64,000 nt of DNA from the NCBI RefSeq assembly GCF_000717875.1, contig NZ_JOCT01000035.1, positions 1 to 64,000 of the forward strand. The letters run 5' to 3'. The DNA is from Streptomyces sp. NRRL S-455. GTDB lineage: Bacteria > Actinomycetota > Actinomycetes > Streptomycetales > Streptomycetaceae. The notes under the pieces were generated by a model. That model searched no databases. It had not been told where the DNA came from and worked only from the letters and a program-made list of their open reading frames with translations. Positions 48,128-57,637 of the stretch are shown in pieces; position 1 is the first letter of the stretch; every line of letters starts with the position of its first letter. Position numbers and translations under genes: made by a program.

Positions 48128-48133
48128 GCGGGT

Positions 48134-48823
48134 TCAGGTCGTCGGTGTCACGAGTCGGCCGGCCAGTGCGGTGAACGGGCCGTAGGTCGGCTCGTCCTTG
48201 AAGATGCGGTGCAGCAGGGACCTCATCTCCTCGTCGTGTGCGGCGCTGACCGTGGCGAGCGCGGCGAAGTCGTGGACGAGCTTGACCTCCAGTTCGTCCC
48301 GTGGGATGCGCCGGCCGTCCAGCCAGATCAGCGCCGTCGACTCGGCGAGCGAGATCCAGGAACGGACGACCAGTTCCAGACGGGCGGGCGGATCGGTCAC
48401 GCCCAGGTGCGAAAGGATCTGGACATACGCGGCCTGCCGTACGGAGTCGACGAGCGCGTTGGTCGTCGACGAGCCAACCGCGGGGCCGCCGCGCATCAGG
48501 GCGGAGAAACCGGGCCCGTGCTCGTCCACGAAGTCGAAGTAGCGGTGCATCACGCGCAGCAGCCGCTCTCCCAGCGGGCCCTCGTGGGGCTCCACGAAAC
48601 GGGCCGCGAGATCGTCCGAGGCCCGCTGCAACGCGGCCTCGTACAGGCTGAGTTTGCCTGGGAAGTAGTGGTAGACCAACGGGCGTGAGATGCCCGCGAC
48701 CGACGCTATCTCGTCGATGGAGACCTCGTCGGGCGAGCGGCGGCTGAACAGTTCGAGGGCGACGCCGATCAACTGCTGCCGACGCTCCTCCACTCCCAAT
48801 CTGCGGCGAACCCCGGTAGTCAT
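48134..48823 (-). CDS. TetR/AcrR-family transcriptional regulator
   Basis: A 229-residue TetR-family repressor. Helix-turn-helix of the N-terminal domain: DEVSIDEIASVAGISRPLVYHYFPGK (about 31-56), followed by a helical ligand domain. The C-terminal region is typical of large-ligand TetR regulators. Encoded alone and converging with the tautomerase; its target is not obvious. ATG 48823 follows a short AG-rich stretch. Confidence 0.9.
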   Translation of the reverse strand: MTTGVRRRLGVEERRQQLIGVALELFSRRSPDEVSIDEIASVAGISRPLVYHYFPGKLSLYEAALQRASDDLAARFVEPHEGPLGERLLRVMHRYFDFVDEHGPGFSALMRGGPAVGSSTTNALVDSVRQAAYVQILSHLGVTDPPARLELVVRSWISLAESTALIWLDGRRIPRDELEVKLVHDFAALATVSAAHDEEMRSLLHRIFKDEPTYGPFTALAGRLVTPTT

Positions 48824-48917
48824 GCGGACACCTTACCGATCGATTCCAGCCGCGAACCGGCCAGGATCGATCATGGACGTTCACCGTCGCCCACCGGGCG
48901 GGCGTACGATCCGGCCG

Positions 48918-50843
48918 TCAGCGCAGTCCGCCGATCGCACGCCCGTCCTTCAGCGTGCCCTTCAGCTCGGCCCGGACCCCTCGCTCGGCCGGCACGGTCA
49001 GCAGACTGCCGCGCGCCGACCCGCTGATCCCTCCCGACGCCCGGATCGACGCCGTGTGCCGACTGCCGGCCGCCAGCAGATACCAGTCGCCCGCCTCCGA
49101 CTTCCACCACACACCCGCCAGCACGTGCGGGTGGCGCGCCCCGCACGCCGGCGCGTTCTCGGCCTTCGCCGCCACCGCCCCGTACGTCCCGCCCGGAGTG
49201 TGGAACTGCGCCAGCACCCGCGCCCCGCCACCCCGCCAGGTCTCGGCCCGGGTACACACCCACGCGGCCGAACCGCTCGCGTCCGGCAGCGGCTGCTCGT
49301 TGAACGCCCAGGCGTTGACGCTGCGCACGCCCGCGGAGCGCATCGTGGCGAGCGAGCAGGCGAACGGCTCCCAGGTGCGCAGCGCCTCGGCGCCGGACAC
49401 CTCGCCGGGGGAACCGGGCCGCCCCGTGGTGAGCCGGGCCGGCACCAGTTCGCCGAGGTCGGTCAGCAGCCGGGTGCCCGTGCCGTCGGTCAGCTGCAGC
49501 ACGTTCCACGACGTGCACGCGCCCGGCCGCAGGACCGGGCCGGCCAGCGGCGCCGTGACACCGCCGGTGAGGACGAGGTCCATCGCGCCGGAGCCCGGCT
49601 TCATCAGGTCCCGCTCGGCCGCCTTCTTCACCCAGGGCGCGGTCAGGTAGCGGACGTTGCCGTCGGTACGGCCCAGGACCACCGCACTCGCCCCGGACCG
49701 GCCGGCGCCGTCGACCCGGGCGAAGTCGAGCGCCGCGCCCTCCGTGTCGTCCGCCGGTTCGGCGTACCGGGCGATGCGCAGACCGTCGTAGAGGATCACC
49801 ACCCGTGCGGCGTCCACCCTCCCCGCGAACAGCAGCTGCGGTGGTCCGGCCGGGCCGCCGGTCGGCGTGCCGGGCGTCGCCGTCACCCCGACCGCCCCGC
49901 CCGGGCGGGCCCAGACGGCCAGGGCGCGGCGCAGCAGCGCCGTGTCGCCGGTGAGGTCGCCGCGGGCCGGCCACACGGAGAAGTCGGTGCGCGCCGAACT
50001 CCGCCACGCGGCGGGGGAGATCCTGGTCAGTTTCGCCGGATCCAGCGCGGCCTGGGCGGCCGGGTTCCGCGCGTACGGGGGCGCGGCGGCGCCGTCGGGA
50101 CCCACGCCCCCGCCGGGCAGGCCGAACAGCGCCCCGCACACCAGCAGGGCCGCGCCGGCGGCCAGCGCCGCCTTCAGGTACTGGCGGCGCCGCATCAGGT
50201 CGGTGGGGCGGGCCTGGAGCGAGCAGGGGTCGAACTCGGGGGAGTCGAGCAGCCCGAACTGCTCGGGGACTCCACCCGCCTCGAGCAGCGCGCCCTCCGC
50301 GTCGGCGACGCCCGCGGCCGTGAGCACCTCACGGACGGCGTCGTCCTCCAGCCGCTCCAGTCCGCGCAGCGCGTACGCGGCCCGGGCCGGGCCGGACAGG
50401 GTGGACAGCCGCTGGTCCAGGGCGAGTTCGTCGGCGCCGCCGGGCCTCGGGAACAGCTTCAGTCCCCACACCTGCGGCAGCAGCGGCGGCAGCTGGGACC
50501 TCTTGGGCCACGGCTTGAGCTTCAGCGGCAGTCCCGCCTCCAGCGCCGAGCGCAGCACCTCGAGACGGACCAGGGCGTAGCCGGGTTCGCCGTCACGGCC
50601 GGCCGACTGGGCTGGGATCACCGGGGCCGGAGTGCGGCTGCCGCGGGGCAGCGCCCGCTGAGTGAGGGCGTGTGCGGTCAGCACGCGCCTGCCGCGGCCC
50701 ATGCCCGGCGGCAGCACCAGATAGGCGAGCCGCACGAGCCGCGGGTAGTGCTCGACGAGCGCGGCCTCGGCCTGCTCGACGTCGACGACCGGGCCGGTGG
50801 GGGAGGGGGACGCGGGGCGCTGGGCGACATCCTGTGACTGCAC
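48918..50843 (-). CDS. Large membrane-anchored hypothetical protein with a sigma-factor-like N-terminal region
   Basis: A 641-residue protein conserved, as I remember, in Streptomyces but without assigned function. Residues about 20-110 (EAALVEHYPRLVRLAYLVLP) and about 135-185 (LSGPARAAYALRGLERLEDD, VREVLTAAGVADAEGALLEA) resemble ECF sigma region 2 and region 4 helices. A basic patch (LMRRRQYLKA) leads to one membrane helix near 222-245 (ALAAGAALLVCGALFGLP). The long C-terminal part (about 250-641) lies outside and is beta-rich with paired Cys. It may be a transmembrane signalling protein related to the anti-sigma/sigma world; this is inference. The GTG start follows the upstream TPR gene by 47 bp, probably the same operon. 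Confidence 0.8.
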   Translation of the reverse strand: MQSQDVAQRPASPSPTGPVVDVEQAEAALVEHYPRLVRLAYLVLPPGMGRGRRVLTAHALTQRALPRGSRTPAPVIPAQSAGRDGEPGYALVRLEVLRSALEAGLPLKLKPWPKRSQLPPLLPQVWGLKLFPRPGGADELALDQRLSTLSGPARAAYALRGLERLEDDAVREVLTAAGVADAEGALLEAGGVPEQFGLLDSPEFDPCSLQARPTDLMRRRQYLKAALAAGAALLVCGALFGLPGGGVGPDGAAAPPYARNPAAQAALDPAKLTRISPAAWRSSARTDFSVWPARGDLTGDTALLRRALAVWARPGGAVGVTATPGTPTGGPAGPPQLLFAGRVDAARVVILYDGLRIARYAEPADDTEGAALDFARVDGAGRSGASAVVLGRTDGNVRYLTAPWVKKAAERDLMKPGSGAMDLVLTGGVTAPLAGPVLRPGACTSWNVLQLTDGTGTRLLTDLGELVPARLTTGRPGSPGEVSGAEALRTWEPFACSLATMRSAGVRSVNAWAFNEQPLPDASGSAAWVCTRAETWRGGGARVLAQFHTPGGTYGAVAAKAENAPACGARHPHVLAGVWWKSEAGDWYLLAAGSRHTASIRASGGISGSARGSLLTVPAERGVRAELKGTLKDGRAIGGLR

Positions 50844-50890
50844 GTTCAGCAGAACGAGCGAATCGGGGGATGGTCACCTGACCGGGGACG

Positions 50891-51418
50891 TCAGCCCTCC
50901 GTAGGCTCCTCGGGATCCACCAGCAGCCGGGCGTAGTTCGCCATCGACCGCTGGTAGCGCGGCAGGTGCGGGGCCAGGGCGCCCAGGGCCAGCGACAGGG
51001 CCTCCCGGTCGCGGCCGGTGCTGGACAGGCACAGCGCGAGCGTCGCGCGTACGGGGTCGTCCAGCTCGTCGGACGGGGCGTCCAGCTCGGGCGTCAGCAG
51101 CGCGACGCCCTCCTCCGCCCGGCCGATGTTCCGCAGCGAGCTGGCCAGCTGGATCTTCGTCCGCCGGGTCTTGTAGGGGCTCGCGTCGGCGAGTCCGCGC
51201 TTCAGTGCCTCCTGGTACAGCGGGACCGCCTTGTCCGAATGCCCCGTCGAGTCCCAGGCGCAGGCCTGCTCGAACACGCCGAGTGGGCTGCCCTCCGGCA
51301 GTTCGGCCACGAGGGCGTCGACCTCGGCGCGGAAGCGCGCCTCGTCCTCCTCTGCTTCGGCGTAGTCGTCGAAGCGGGCCCACAGAGCGGCCACCCGGTC
51401 TTCCCAGTCCTGGTTCAC
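50891..51418 (-). CDS. Tetratricopeptide-repeat protein
   Basis: A 175-residue helical protein starting at GTG 51418 (VNQDWEDRVAALWARFDDY). It carries three TPR-like helix pairs: PLGVFEQACAWDSTGHSDKAVP, then YQEALKRGL... KIQLASSLRNIGRAEEGVAL, and RATLALCLSSTGRDREALSL. TPR proteins act as scaffolds; the partner is unknown. It is upstream of the large membrane-anchored unknown gene and divergent from the lipoprotein gene. Confidence 0.87.
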   Translation of the reverse strand: MNQDWEDRVAALWARFDDYAEAEEDEARFRAEVDALVAELPEGSPLGVFEQACAWDSTGHSDKAVPLYQEALKRGLADASPYKTRRTKIQLASSLRNIGRAEEGVALLTPELDAPSDELDDPVRATLALCLSSTGRDREALSLALGALAPHLPRYQRSMANYARLLVDPEEPTEG

Positions 51419-51564
51419 CGGCCCAGCCTCGCACAGACGTGCCCACCGGCACACGGGATTTGAGCACCGCGCGCTCCGCAGCCGTATCGAAGACGAGGAG
51501 CCTCTCGCCGGGGCTCCGTGCGGCATGCGTCCGGACCGTGCCGTGAAGAGGACCGGAGGAACAG

Positions 51565-51999
51565 ATGAGGGTGACCCGACCGATGCTCGCGCTGAGCGGC
51601 GCGGTGGCGATACTGGCGCTGGCCGGCTGCGGATCCGGTGGCAAGGACGAGGCGGCCGTCCCCAAGGAGGTGACCGGCAGCCTGGAGCACATCGCCGCCG
51701 AGGCGAAGTGCAAGCCGAACATGCAGACCGACGCCGACACCATCCGCCAGGCCATCTGCAAGAAGGGCAAGGAGAAGTACGTTCTCGCGACCTTCGCCAC
51801 CGATCGCGGTCAGCGTGAGTGGCTGAACAGCGCCAAGGACTACGGCGGCTACTACCTCGTCGGCCGCAAGTGGGTCGCCGTGGGCCAGGAGAAGACGGTC
51901 ACGGCGCTCCAGAACAGGCTCGGCGGGACCATGGAGGAGGGCTCCGAGCACATGAACCCCGGTGGCAGCCACAACAAGAGCGGAAGCCACCACGGCTGA
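51565..51999 (+). CDS. Small lipoprotein, function unknown
   Basis: A 144-residue protein with a short signal peptide and lipobox LALAGC (Cys22). Mature sequence starts GSGGKDEAAVPKEVTG. It contains CKPNMQTDADTIRQAICKKG, with two Cys that could form a disulfide, and a folded middle (YVLATFATDRGQREWLN...YLVGRKWVAVG). The tail is rich in Gly, Asn, His and Ser (SHNKSGSHHG). ATG 51565 follows GGAGGAACAG. A strong terminator follows, shared with the convergent DUF1996 gene. Confidence 0.87.
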   Translation: MRVTRPMLALSGAVAILALAGCGSGGKDEAAVPKEVTGSLEHIAAEAKCKPNMQTDADTIRQAICKKGKEKYVLATFATDRGQREWLNSAKDYGGYYLVGRKWVAVGQEKTVTALQNRLGGTMEEGSEHMNPGGSHNKSGSHHG

Positions 52000-52022
52000 C
52001 CGCGCGGGTCCGGAAACACGGA

Positions 52023-52056
52023 AAAGCCGGCGGTGGGAACTCCCACCGCCGGCTTT
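52023..52056. terminator. Bidirectional terminator
   Basis: A perfect palindrome AAAGCCGGCGGTGGGA with its complement, separated by only 2 nt. It sits between the convergent lipoprotein and DUF1996 genes, with A and T runs on both ends. Confidence 0.92.
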
Positions 52057-52071
52057 GTCACCGGCCTAGGA

Positions 52072-53649
52072 CTACTGGCAGTCCTGACCACTGTTGATGC
52101 ACTCGACCATCTCGTTCATCACGTTCTCGTCGAAGAAGTTGATGAAGTCGTTGTGGTCGGTGATCGGCTTGTGCAGCTGCTCCGGGAAGGAGTCCACCGC
52201 GAAGGCGTTCTGCACCTGCCCGTTGTTGATCTGCGGCGCCTCGACGTCGTAGACCAGGCGGACCTGGAGCTGGGGGATGGCCTGGAAGCCGTTCGAGCAG
52301 CTGCCGTCCGCCTCCACGAAGTCGACGTGGGTGCGGTGGTTGGCGCTGTCGATGTTCTGGCCGTCCCAGCAGCTCTGGAAGTTGGACGTCCGGACCACGC
52401 TGCTGCCCTGGGGGCAGAGCGGGTACTTGTCCGTCACCTGGCGGTCCTCGAAGCCGGTGCAGCTCCAGGAGGTGTTGGCGTTGTTGAGGCCGTTGGTGAA
52501 GGACTTGGCGTCACCGGTGATGATGCGCAGGGCCTTCGGCATCGCGACGACGTCGCTGGTGCGGTTGCCGACGAACTTCAGCTGGGCCTCGGCCGGCTCG
52601 ACGATCTTGCCGACGTTGCCGTCCTGGCCACCGCCGGGCTGACCCGCGTCGATGTCGTCCGAACCGTCCTGGATACGGAGGACCGGCCAGAAGTACGAGG
52701 ACTTGTCGCCCTGGTTCTGGCAGGACGTCTGGGCGTTCGCCAGGTCCTCGTCGCTCGCGAAGGCGTTGTTGCTCTGGTTGCCGACGTAGTCGTGCTGGTG
52801 CTGCGCGCCGTTGGACACGCCGGGCGCCACGATCACGTTGTCCGAGTTGCGGTTCTCGTTCTCGTTGGTGCCGCAGTTCGTGGTGAACGTGCCCGTGGAA
52901 CCACCGTCGCCGTTCGCGGCGAGGCCGTTCGGCAGGTTGCGGGAGTTGGGCTGGACGTCCTCGATGTTGATGAAGTCGTTCGCCGCGGGGCCGTTGTTGG
53001 CCTGCCCGCCGTTGCCGCCCTGATCCTGGCCGCCCTGGTCCTGGCCGCCCTGGTCCTGGCCGTCCTGGTCCTGGCCGTCCTGGTCCTGGCCGTCCTGGTT
53101 CTGGCCGTCCTGGTTCTGGCCGTCCTGGTTCTGGCCGTCCTGGTTCTGATCGCCCCCGGCCTGGCCATCGGTGGTGCTGGCGTCGGCGGCCATGCCCTTG
53201 CACTCGGCCATCTGGTCGAGGTTGGCCGGAGCCTGACCGCCCACCCGCTTGATGTTGATGCCGATCCGGTCGATGACCGCGACCCGCTTCGACTTCAGCG
53301 GGCCGAGGATGGCGTTGTCGACGAAGGCGGAGTCGCCGGCCTGAGCCTGACGCGTGGAGGCGAGCCGGGTGTAGGCCTCGCTGATCTGCTTGTCGAGATT
53401 CGCCAGCTCCTTGTCGACACCCTTGCGCGCACCGTCCGGCACATCGGTCAGCTGCTGTCCTACGTCCGGGCACTGGATCGTGGCGATCTGCGCGCCCGCG
53501 GACTTGATCTGGCCCGCCGAGTTCTCCTCATGCGCCGAGGCATAGAAGTTTGCCCAGATCAGCCCGCCCCCACCGAGCGCTAGGGCCGCCGATGCGGCTA
53601 TGGCCTTGGTGGCCATCGGCGTCCGGCGTTTTCTTGTGTTGCGTCCCAT
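52072..53649 (-). CDS. Secreted DUF1996 protein with a Gln/Asp/Gly repeat linker
   Basis: A 525-residue secreted protein. After [11 protein letters not shown] comes a signal-anchor hydrophobic run ([20 protein letters not shown], about 12-31). The following region (about 45-150) has helical heptad character. Residues about 165-215 are a pentapeptide repeat of (Q/D)QDG and DQGG type. Then DUF1996 (about 225-525), with [60 protein letters not shown] and a cysteine-rich C terminus, [11 protein letters not shown]1996 occurs in fungi and actinomycetes and is thought to be secreted; the molecular role is unknown. ATG 53649 follows AGAGGAG. Confidence 0.92.
   Translation of the reverse strand: MGRNTRKRRTPMATKAIAASAALALGGGGLIWANFYASAHEENSAGQIKSAGAQIATIQCPDVGQQLTDVPDGARKGVDKELANLDKQISEAYTRLASTRQAQAGDSAFVDNAILGPLKSKRVAVIDRIGINIKRVGGQAPANLDQMAECKGMAADASTTDGQAGGDQNQDGQNQDGQNQDGQNQDGQDQDGQDQDGQDQGGQDQGGQDQGGNGGQANNGPAANDFINIEDVQPNSRNLPNGLAANGDGGSTGTFTTNCGTNENENRNSDNVIVAPGVSNGAQHQHDYVGNQSNNAFASDEDLANAQTSCQNQGDKSSYFWPVLRIQDGSDDIDAGQPGGGQDGNVGKIVEPAEAQLKFVGNRTSDVVAMPKALRIITGDAKSFTNGLNNANTSWSCTGFEDRQVTDKYPLCPQGSSVVRTSNFQSCWDGQNIDSANHRTHVDFVEADGSCSNGFQAIPQLQVRLVYDVEAPQINNGQVQNAFAVDSFPEQLHKPITDHNDFINFFDENVMNEMVECINSGQDCQ
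53019..53155. repeat. 15-bp tandem repeats encoding (N/D)QDG-type units
   Basis: About nine copies of a 15-bp unit related to CTGGTCCTGGCCGTC (plus strand), grading from GCC to GTC and TTC variants, inside the DUF1996 gene. They encode a hydrophilic, unfolded linker. Such repeats change length by slippage, so the number may vary between strains. Confidence 0.85.
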
Positions 53650-53852
53650 GGAACTCCTCTGACTTCCTTTTTCGGGGGCATCGAGGCGCCCGACAGGAGT
53701 GAAGCGGCTCCCTTCCATACGGAGGCCGTCCCAGGGGTGTTCAGATGTCCCGGAAATTGATGCGAGATTCGTGAGGGCCTTGTGTCCTCAACAGGCGCTC
53801 CGGGACCAGGAGTTGCTGGCCACCCACAATGGGTGAGTGCGCTGGTCCGGTT

Positions 53853-54506
53853 TCACCGGCCCTGGTCGAGATACGCGAGAACCGCCAGCACGCGACGGTT
53901 GTCGTCGTCCGAGACCTCCAGTCCCAGTTTGGCGAAGATGTTCGCGGTGTGCTTGGCGATCGCCCGTTCCGTCACGACCAGCCGGCTCGCGATCGCCGCG
54001 TTGGACCGGCCCTGCGCCATCAGCTCCAGCACCTCCCGCTCCCGGGGCGTCAGGCGCGCCAGCGGCCGGTCGTCGCCCGCCCGGCGCGCCAGCAACTGCT
54101 GGATGACCTGCGGATCCATCGCCGTACCACCGGCGGCGACCCGCCGCACGGCATCCACGAACTGCCCGGCGTCGAACACCCGGTCCTTCAGCAGGTACCC
54201 GACCCCGCCGCTGCCGTCGGCGAGCAGTTCACGCGCGTACAGCTGCTCCACGTGCTGGGAGAGCACCAGCACCGGCAGACCGGGCCGCTTCCGGCGGGCG
54301 TCCAGCGCGCACTGCAGGCCCTCGTCGGTGTGCGTCGGCGGCAGCCGGACGTCGACCACGGCCACGTCCGGGTCAAGTTCGGCCAGTGCGGCGGCCAGTT
54401 CCGGACCGGACTCGACGGCCGCCGCGATCTCGAAGCCGTGTGCCTGGAGCAGCCGGACGAGTCCGTCGCGCAGCAGGAACAGGTCTTCGGCCAGGACTAC
54501 GCGCAA
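53853..54506 (-). CDS. LuxR/NarL-type response regulator
   Basis: A 217-residue regulator. The receiver domain (about 1-120) has VVLAEDLFLLRDGL with acidic pocket residues and the phospho-acceptor Asp in DVAVVDVRLPP (about residue 52). The helix-turn-helix domain (about 150-217) has LTPREREVLELMAQGRSN. Probably phosphorylated by the sensor kinase encoded just upstream; the two genes overlap by 10 bp, so they are coupled. The start is read as TTG 54506; other starts fall inside the receiver and would remove its first strand. Confidence 0.9.
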   Translation of the reverse strand: MRVVLAEDLFLLRDGLVRLLQAHGFEIAAAVESGPELAAALAELDPDVAVVDVRLPPTHTDEGLQCALDARRKRPGLPVLVLSQHVEQLYARELLADGSGGVGYLLKDRVFDAGQFVDAVRRVAAGGTAMDPQVIQQLLARRAGDDRPLARLTPREREVLELMAQGRSNAAIASRLVVTERAIAKHTANIFAKLGLEVSDDDNRRVLAVLAYLDQGR

Positions 54507-55756
54507 GGGATCTCCATGGTGACCATGGTGGGACCGCCCCCGGGGCTGCTGACGGCCAGGACGCCGTCGAATGTACCCAGTCGCCTCTCGACCCCCGCCA
54601 GGCCGGAACCGGCCTCGATCACCGCGCCGCCCTTGCCGTTGTCGGTGACGCTCACGCGCAGCATGCCGTCCGCCTGGTGCAGGTCGATCCAGACCCGGTC
54701 GGCGCCGGAGTGCTTCACGGCGTTGGTGAGCACCTCGCTCACCGCGAAGTACGCGGCCGACTCCACGGGCGCCTCCACCCGCCCGGGCAGGTCCACGCTC
54801 ACCTCGGTGGCCACCGGCAACCGCAGCGCCAGCGCCCGTACGGCGTCACCCAGTCCGCGCTCGGCGAGGACCGGCGGATGGATGCCGCGCACCAGTTCGC
54901 GCAGCTCGGACAGGGCCTCGACCGAGGACCTGCGGGCCTGGGCGATCAACTGCCTGGCCTGGGCCGGGTCCTCGTCGAGGAGCGCCTCGATGGTGCCCAG
55001 GTCCATGCCGACCGCCACCAGCCGGGCTTGCGCTCCGTCGTGCAGGTCCCGTTCGATGCGCCGCAGTTCGGCGGCGGAGGCGTCGACCGCGTCCCGTCGT
55101 GTCTCGGTCAGGACTCGCACCCTCTCGGCCAGTTCCTCCTGGCTGCCGCCGAGCACGGCCCGGGTGAGCCGGAAGTGGGCGGCCAGCAGGCGCGGGGTGC
55201 AGAAGTGCGCGAGGAACAGCAGGACCAGGCCCAGGGCCGCCGCGCCGAGGGCGGACGCCTGCCCCGTGACCGGCACGAACCCGTACCAGTATCCGTCGGG
55301 GAAGACCCGCCACAGCCCGATGGCGAGGGCGAATCCCTCCAGCGGGTAGAGCAGCAGCACGGCCGGCAGCAGAGCGGTGACGAACCCGGCCGTCATGTCG
55401 ACCGGCAGCCACCCCAGGTCCCGCCAGGTCGCCGGGTCGCGCAGCATCCCGAAGGTGCGCGCCCATGGGTTCGTGTCCTTCGGCAGCGGCCGGTAGGCCG
55501 GAGGTATCCGCACCCCGCCCCACTCCGCGGCCAGGTCCCGCCGCCAGTTCGCGAACGCCCGCACCCCCGACAGCACGTACGGCGTCGTGACGAGCCCGAC
55601 CCCGATCGGGATCAGCGCGATGGAGACGAGGGACAGGCAGAAGCACAGCACCGCCCCCGGCAGCGAGACGAGGGCCAGCGCCAGCCCCCGCACCGCGGCG
55701 AGCCCGATGCCCCGCCCCTTCGTACGCACGTCGCCGTTCTTCATGTCCATGGTCAT
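54497..55756 (-). CDS. Two-component sensor histidine kinase (NarL-type, HisKA_3)
   Basis: A 419-residue membrane kinase. N-terminal membrane helices include LVSLPGAVLCFCLSLVSIAL and TAGFVTALLPAVLLLY, and a late pair up to about residue 190. The dimerisation/phosphotransfer helix has LRRIERDLHDGAQARLVAVG near 235, with the phospho-His in DLHDGAQ, and the ATPase domain has SEVLTNAVKHSGADR and VTDNGKGGAVIEAGSGLAGVE near 340-390. The N-terminal part carries a putative sensor domain (SCP-like fold typical of actinobacterial kinases). The signal is unknown. Partner regulator directly downstream. Confidence 0.9.
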   Translation of the reverse strand: MTMDMKNGDVRTKGRGIGLAAVRGLALALVSLPGAVLCFCLSLVSIALIPIGVGLVTTPYVLSGVRAFANWRRDLAAEWGGVRIPPAYRPLPKDTNPWARTFGMLRDPATWRDLGWLPVDMTAGFVTALLPAVLLLYPLEGFALAIGLWRVFPDGYWYGFVPVTGQASALGAAALGLVLLFLAHFCTPRLLAAHFRLTRAVLGGSQEELAERVRVLTETRRDAVDASAAELRRIERDLHDGAQARLVAVGMDLGTIEALLDEDPAQARQLIAQARRSSVEALSELRELVRGIHPPVLAERGLGDAVRALALRLPVATEVSVDLPGRVEAPVESAAYFAVSEVLTNAVKHSGADRVWIDLHQADGMLRVSVTDNGKGGAVIEAGSGLAGVERRLGTFDGVLAVSSPGGGPTMVTMEIPCA

Positions 55757-55851
55757 GGCGTCAGTCTCGTGGAACGGGGTGGCGGGGTCACTGGGCCGAG
55801 CACCCGGCCGGGGGTGGTGCTATGTACACCTCCGGGCCGGCGAGCGGTGGT

Positions 55852-56856
55852 TCACGCGCCGGTGCCGGCCGCGAGCACCTTCGCCTCCACCTCCGGGTCG
55901 AGCCCCTTCCGCGTCCGGTCCGTCCGCTGTGGCGCCACACCGCCGATGGAGCGCAGCCAGCTCCAGGTGTCGGCGACGGTCTCCTCGACGGGCCGGCAGC
56001 GCAGGCCGGCCGCGAGCGCGCGGGAGACGTCGGCGCTGTGCAGGGCGTCGTGCATGTCGCTGCCCGGAGGCACCCACACCGGCAGCTGGATCCACGGTTC
56101 GATGCCCGCGTCCAGGATCACCTCGGGCTCGGTCCACCGCAGCTCGGCCGCACCGCCCGTGACCCGCGCGCACGCGTCGAGCAGCGTCCCCATCGTGGCG
56201 TGCCCCTGCGGACTCATCAGGTTGTACGGCCCGCTCAGCCCCTGCTCCGCGGCGCCCAGGATCCACTCGGCCAGGTCCCGGACGTCGACGTACTGCAGGG
56301 GGAGGCCCCGCGGCCCCGGCGCCAGGACCGGGCCGCCGCGGGCCATCCGGGTCAGCCACCAGGGGAGGCGGCCGACGTTCTCGTACGGACCGAGGATCAG
56401 TCCGGCCCGGACGAGCACCGAGCGGTCCGCCCCGAAGCCCTCCACGGCGGCCAGCTCACCGCCCCGCTTGTCCCGGAGGTAGTCGGTCTGACCGGCCTCG
56501 GCCGAGGCCCCCTCCACCAGGGGCGCGTCCTCCCCGTAACCGGCCGGTGGGGCCCACGCGTACACCGAGCAGCTCGACACGTACACGTACCGGTCGGCGC
56601 GGCCCCGCAGCAGCCGCGCCGTGTCCCGCACCGCGTGGGGCGCCGCCGACCAGGTGTCGACGACGACGTCCCACTCGCCCTCGGCCAGGGAGGCGAGCCC
56701 GTCGGGCGCGGTGCGGTCACCGAGCAGCGACCGCGCGCCCGGGGGCGCCTCGCGCCGCCCCCGGTGGAAGACGGTCACGTCCCAGCCCCGCCCCAGGGCC
56801 GCCTCCACCACGGCCCGGCCCGCGAACTCCGTCCCACCCAGCATCAGAAGTCTCAT
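55852..56856 (-). CDS. NAD-dependent epimerase/dehydratase-family reductase
   Basis: A 334-residue short-chain-type extended reductase. Rossmann fold begins MRLLMLGGTEFAGRAV, with GGTxxxG-type motif. Then comes a VFHRGRREAP segment for cofactor choice, VYVSSCSVYAWAPPAGY in the catalytic Ser region, and a TDYLRDKRGGELAAVE YxxxK segment. The C-terminal half has ILGPYENVGRLPWWL and LPLQYVDVRDLAEWIL, typical of this family. The substrate is probably a nucleotide sugar or small molecule; not resolvable here. It lies between the sensor kinase gene and glnRII. Confidence 0.85.
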   Translation of the reverse strand: MRLLMLGGTEFAGRAVVEAALGRGWDVTVFHRGRREAPPGARSLLGDRTAPDGLASLAEGEWDVVVDTWSAAPHAVRDTARLLRGRADRYVYVSSCSVYAWAPPAGYGEDAPLVEGASAEAGQTDYLRDKRGGELAAVEGFGADRSVLVRAGLILGPYENVGRLPWWLTRMARGGPVLAPGPRGLPLQYVDVRDLAEWILGAAEQGLSGPYNLMSPQGHATMGTLLDACARVTGGAAELRWTEPEVILDAGIEPWIQLPVWVPPGSDMHDALHSADVSRALAAGLRCRPVEETVADTWSWLRSIGGVAPQRTDRTRKGLDPEVEAKVLAAGTGA

Positions 56857-56937
56857 GCCGGTGACTCTGCCCCGTGGAGCGGCCGGACGGGACGGAATCT
56901 GCCGTCGGCAGAAGCAGTGCCCTGGCCCGCCTGCGGG

Positions 56938-57519
56938 TCAGGGTCCCTTCGGCGGCACGTACTTGTACCCGACGCGGCGCACGGTCCGGATCGTGTCACG
57001 GTGTTCGGCGCCCAGCTTGCGGCGCAGCCGGGCGACGTGGACGTCGACCGTGCGGCCGTCGCCCACGTGTCCGTAGCCCCACACCGTGCCGACCAGCTGG
57101 TCACGCGTGTGCACCCGGTTCGGATGCGCCACCAGGTGGGCCAGCAGCTCGAACTCCAGGTACGTGAGGTCGAGCGGGCGCCCGGCCACCTGGGCGGTGC
57201 GCTGCGCCGTGTCGACGCGGATCAGCGGGTCGGCCTCCGGCTCGGGGCCGGACGCGGCGCCGATCTCCTCCGGCCGGTCCGGCACCGCCACGGGGAACGG
57301 CGGCTGCTGGTCGGCCGGGACGAGCACCAGATAACCGACCATCGGCGGCTGCCCGGGCAGTGCCGGGAGGGTGTGCTGCGGCGCCGGCAGCCAGGTGGCC
57401 CCCGGCGGCAGCAGGTCCGCGACGGTCACCACCTCGTCCCGGTCGACTGCACGCAGCCGGGGACCGTGCGTCGCGGGGGCGTCGAGGGTGGCGGTGGACA
57501 GGGAACGAGTGGTCGCCAT
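56938..57519 (-). CDS. glnRII: OmpR-type winged-helix regulator GlnRII
   Basis: A 193-residue DNA-binding protein. The N-terminal 95 residues do not form a receiver domain (no Asp acceptor pattern; PLPPGATWLP and PADQQPPFPVAV instead). The C-terminal winged helix (about 97-190) has PLDLTYLEFELLAHLVAHPN, the recognition helix in RTVDVHVARLRRKLG and the wing IRTVRRVGYKYVP. From memory, the S. coelicolor homologue GlnRII is encoded near glnII and binds the same GlnR-type boxes, affecting glutamine-synthetase genes. The glnII gene here is 370 bp upstream on the same strand. Confidence 0.85.
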   Translation of the reverse strand: MATTRSLSTATLDAPATHGPRLRAVDRDEVVTVADLLPPGATWLPAPQHTLPALPGQPPMVGYLVLVPADQQPPFPVAVPDRPEEIGAASGPEPEADPLIRVDTAQRTAQVAGRPLDLTYLEFELLAHLVAHPNRVHTRDQLVGTVWGYGHVGDGRTVDVHVARLRRKLGAEHRDTIRTVRRVGYKYVPPKGP

Positions 57520-57637
57520 GAGAGGTCAGCTCTTTCGCGCGAGAGGTTCGTCGGAGAGGTCGACGGCCGCGATTCGTGGTCGGGCTCGCCGAGGGACGTA
57601 CGCGGTTCGCGCTGGCCGAAGGCCGGGGTGTACGGCT

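Noticed and set aside
53019..53155. CRISPR array
   Set aside because: The repeats are 15 bp without unique spacers and code for a protein linker.
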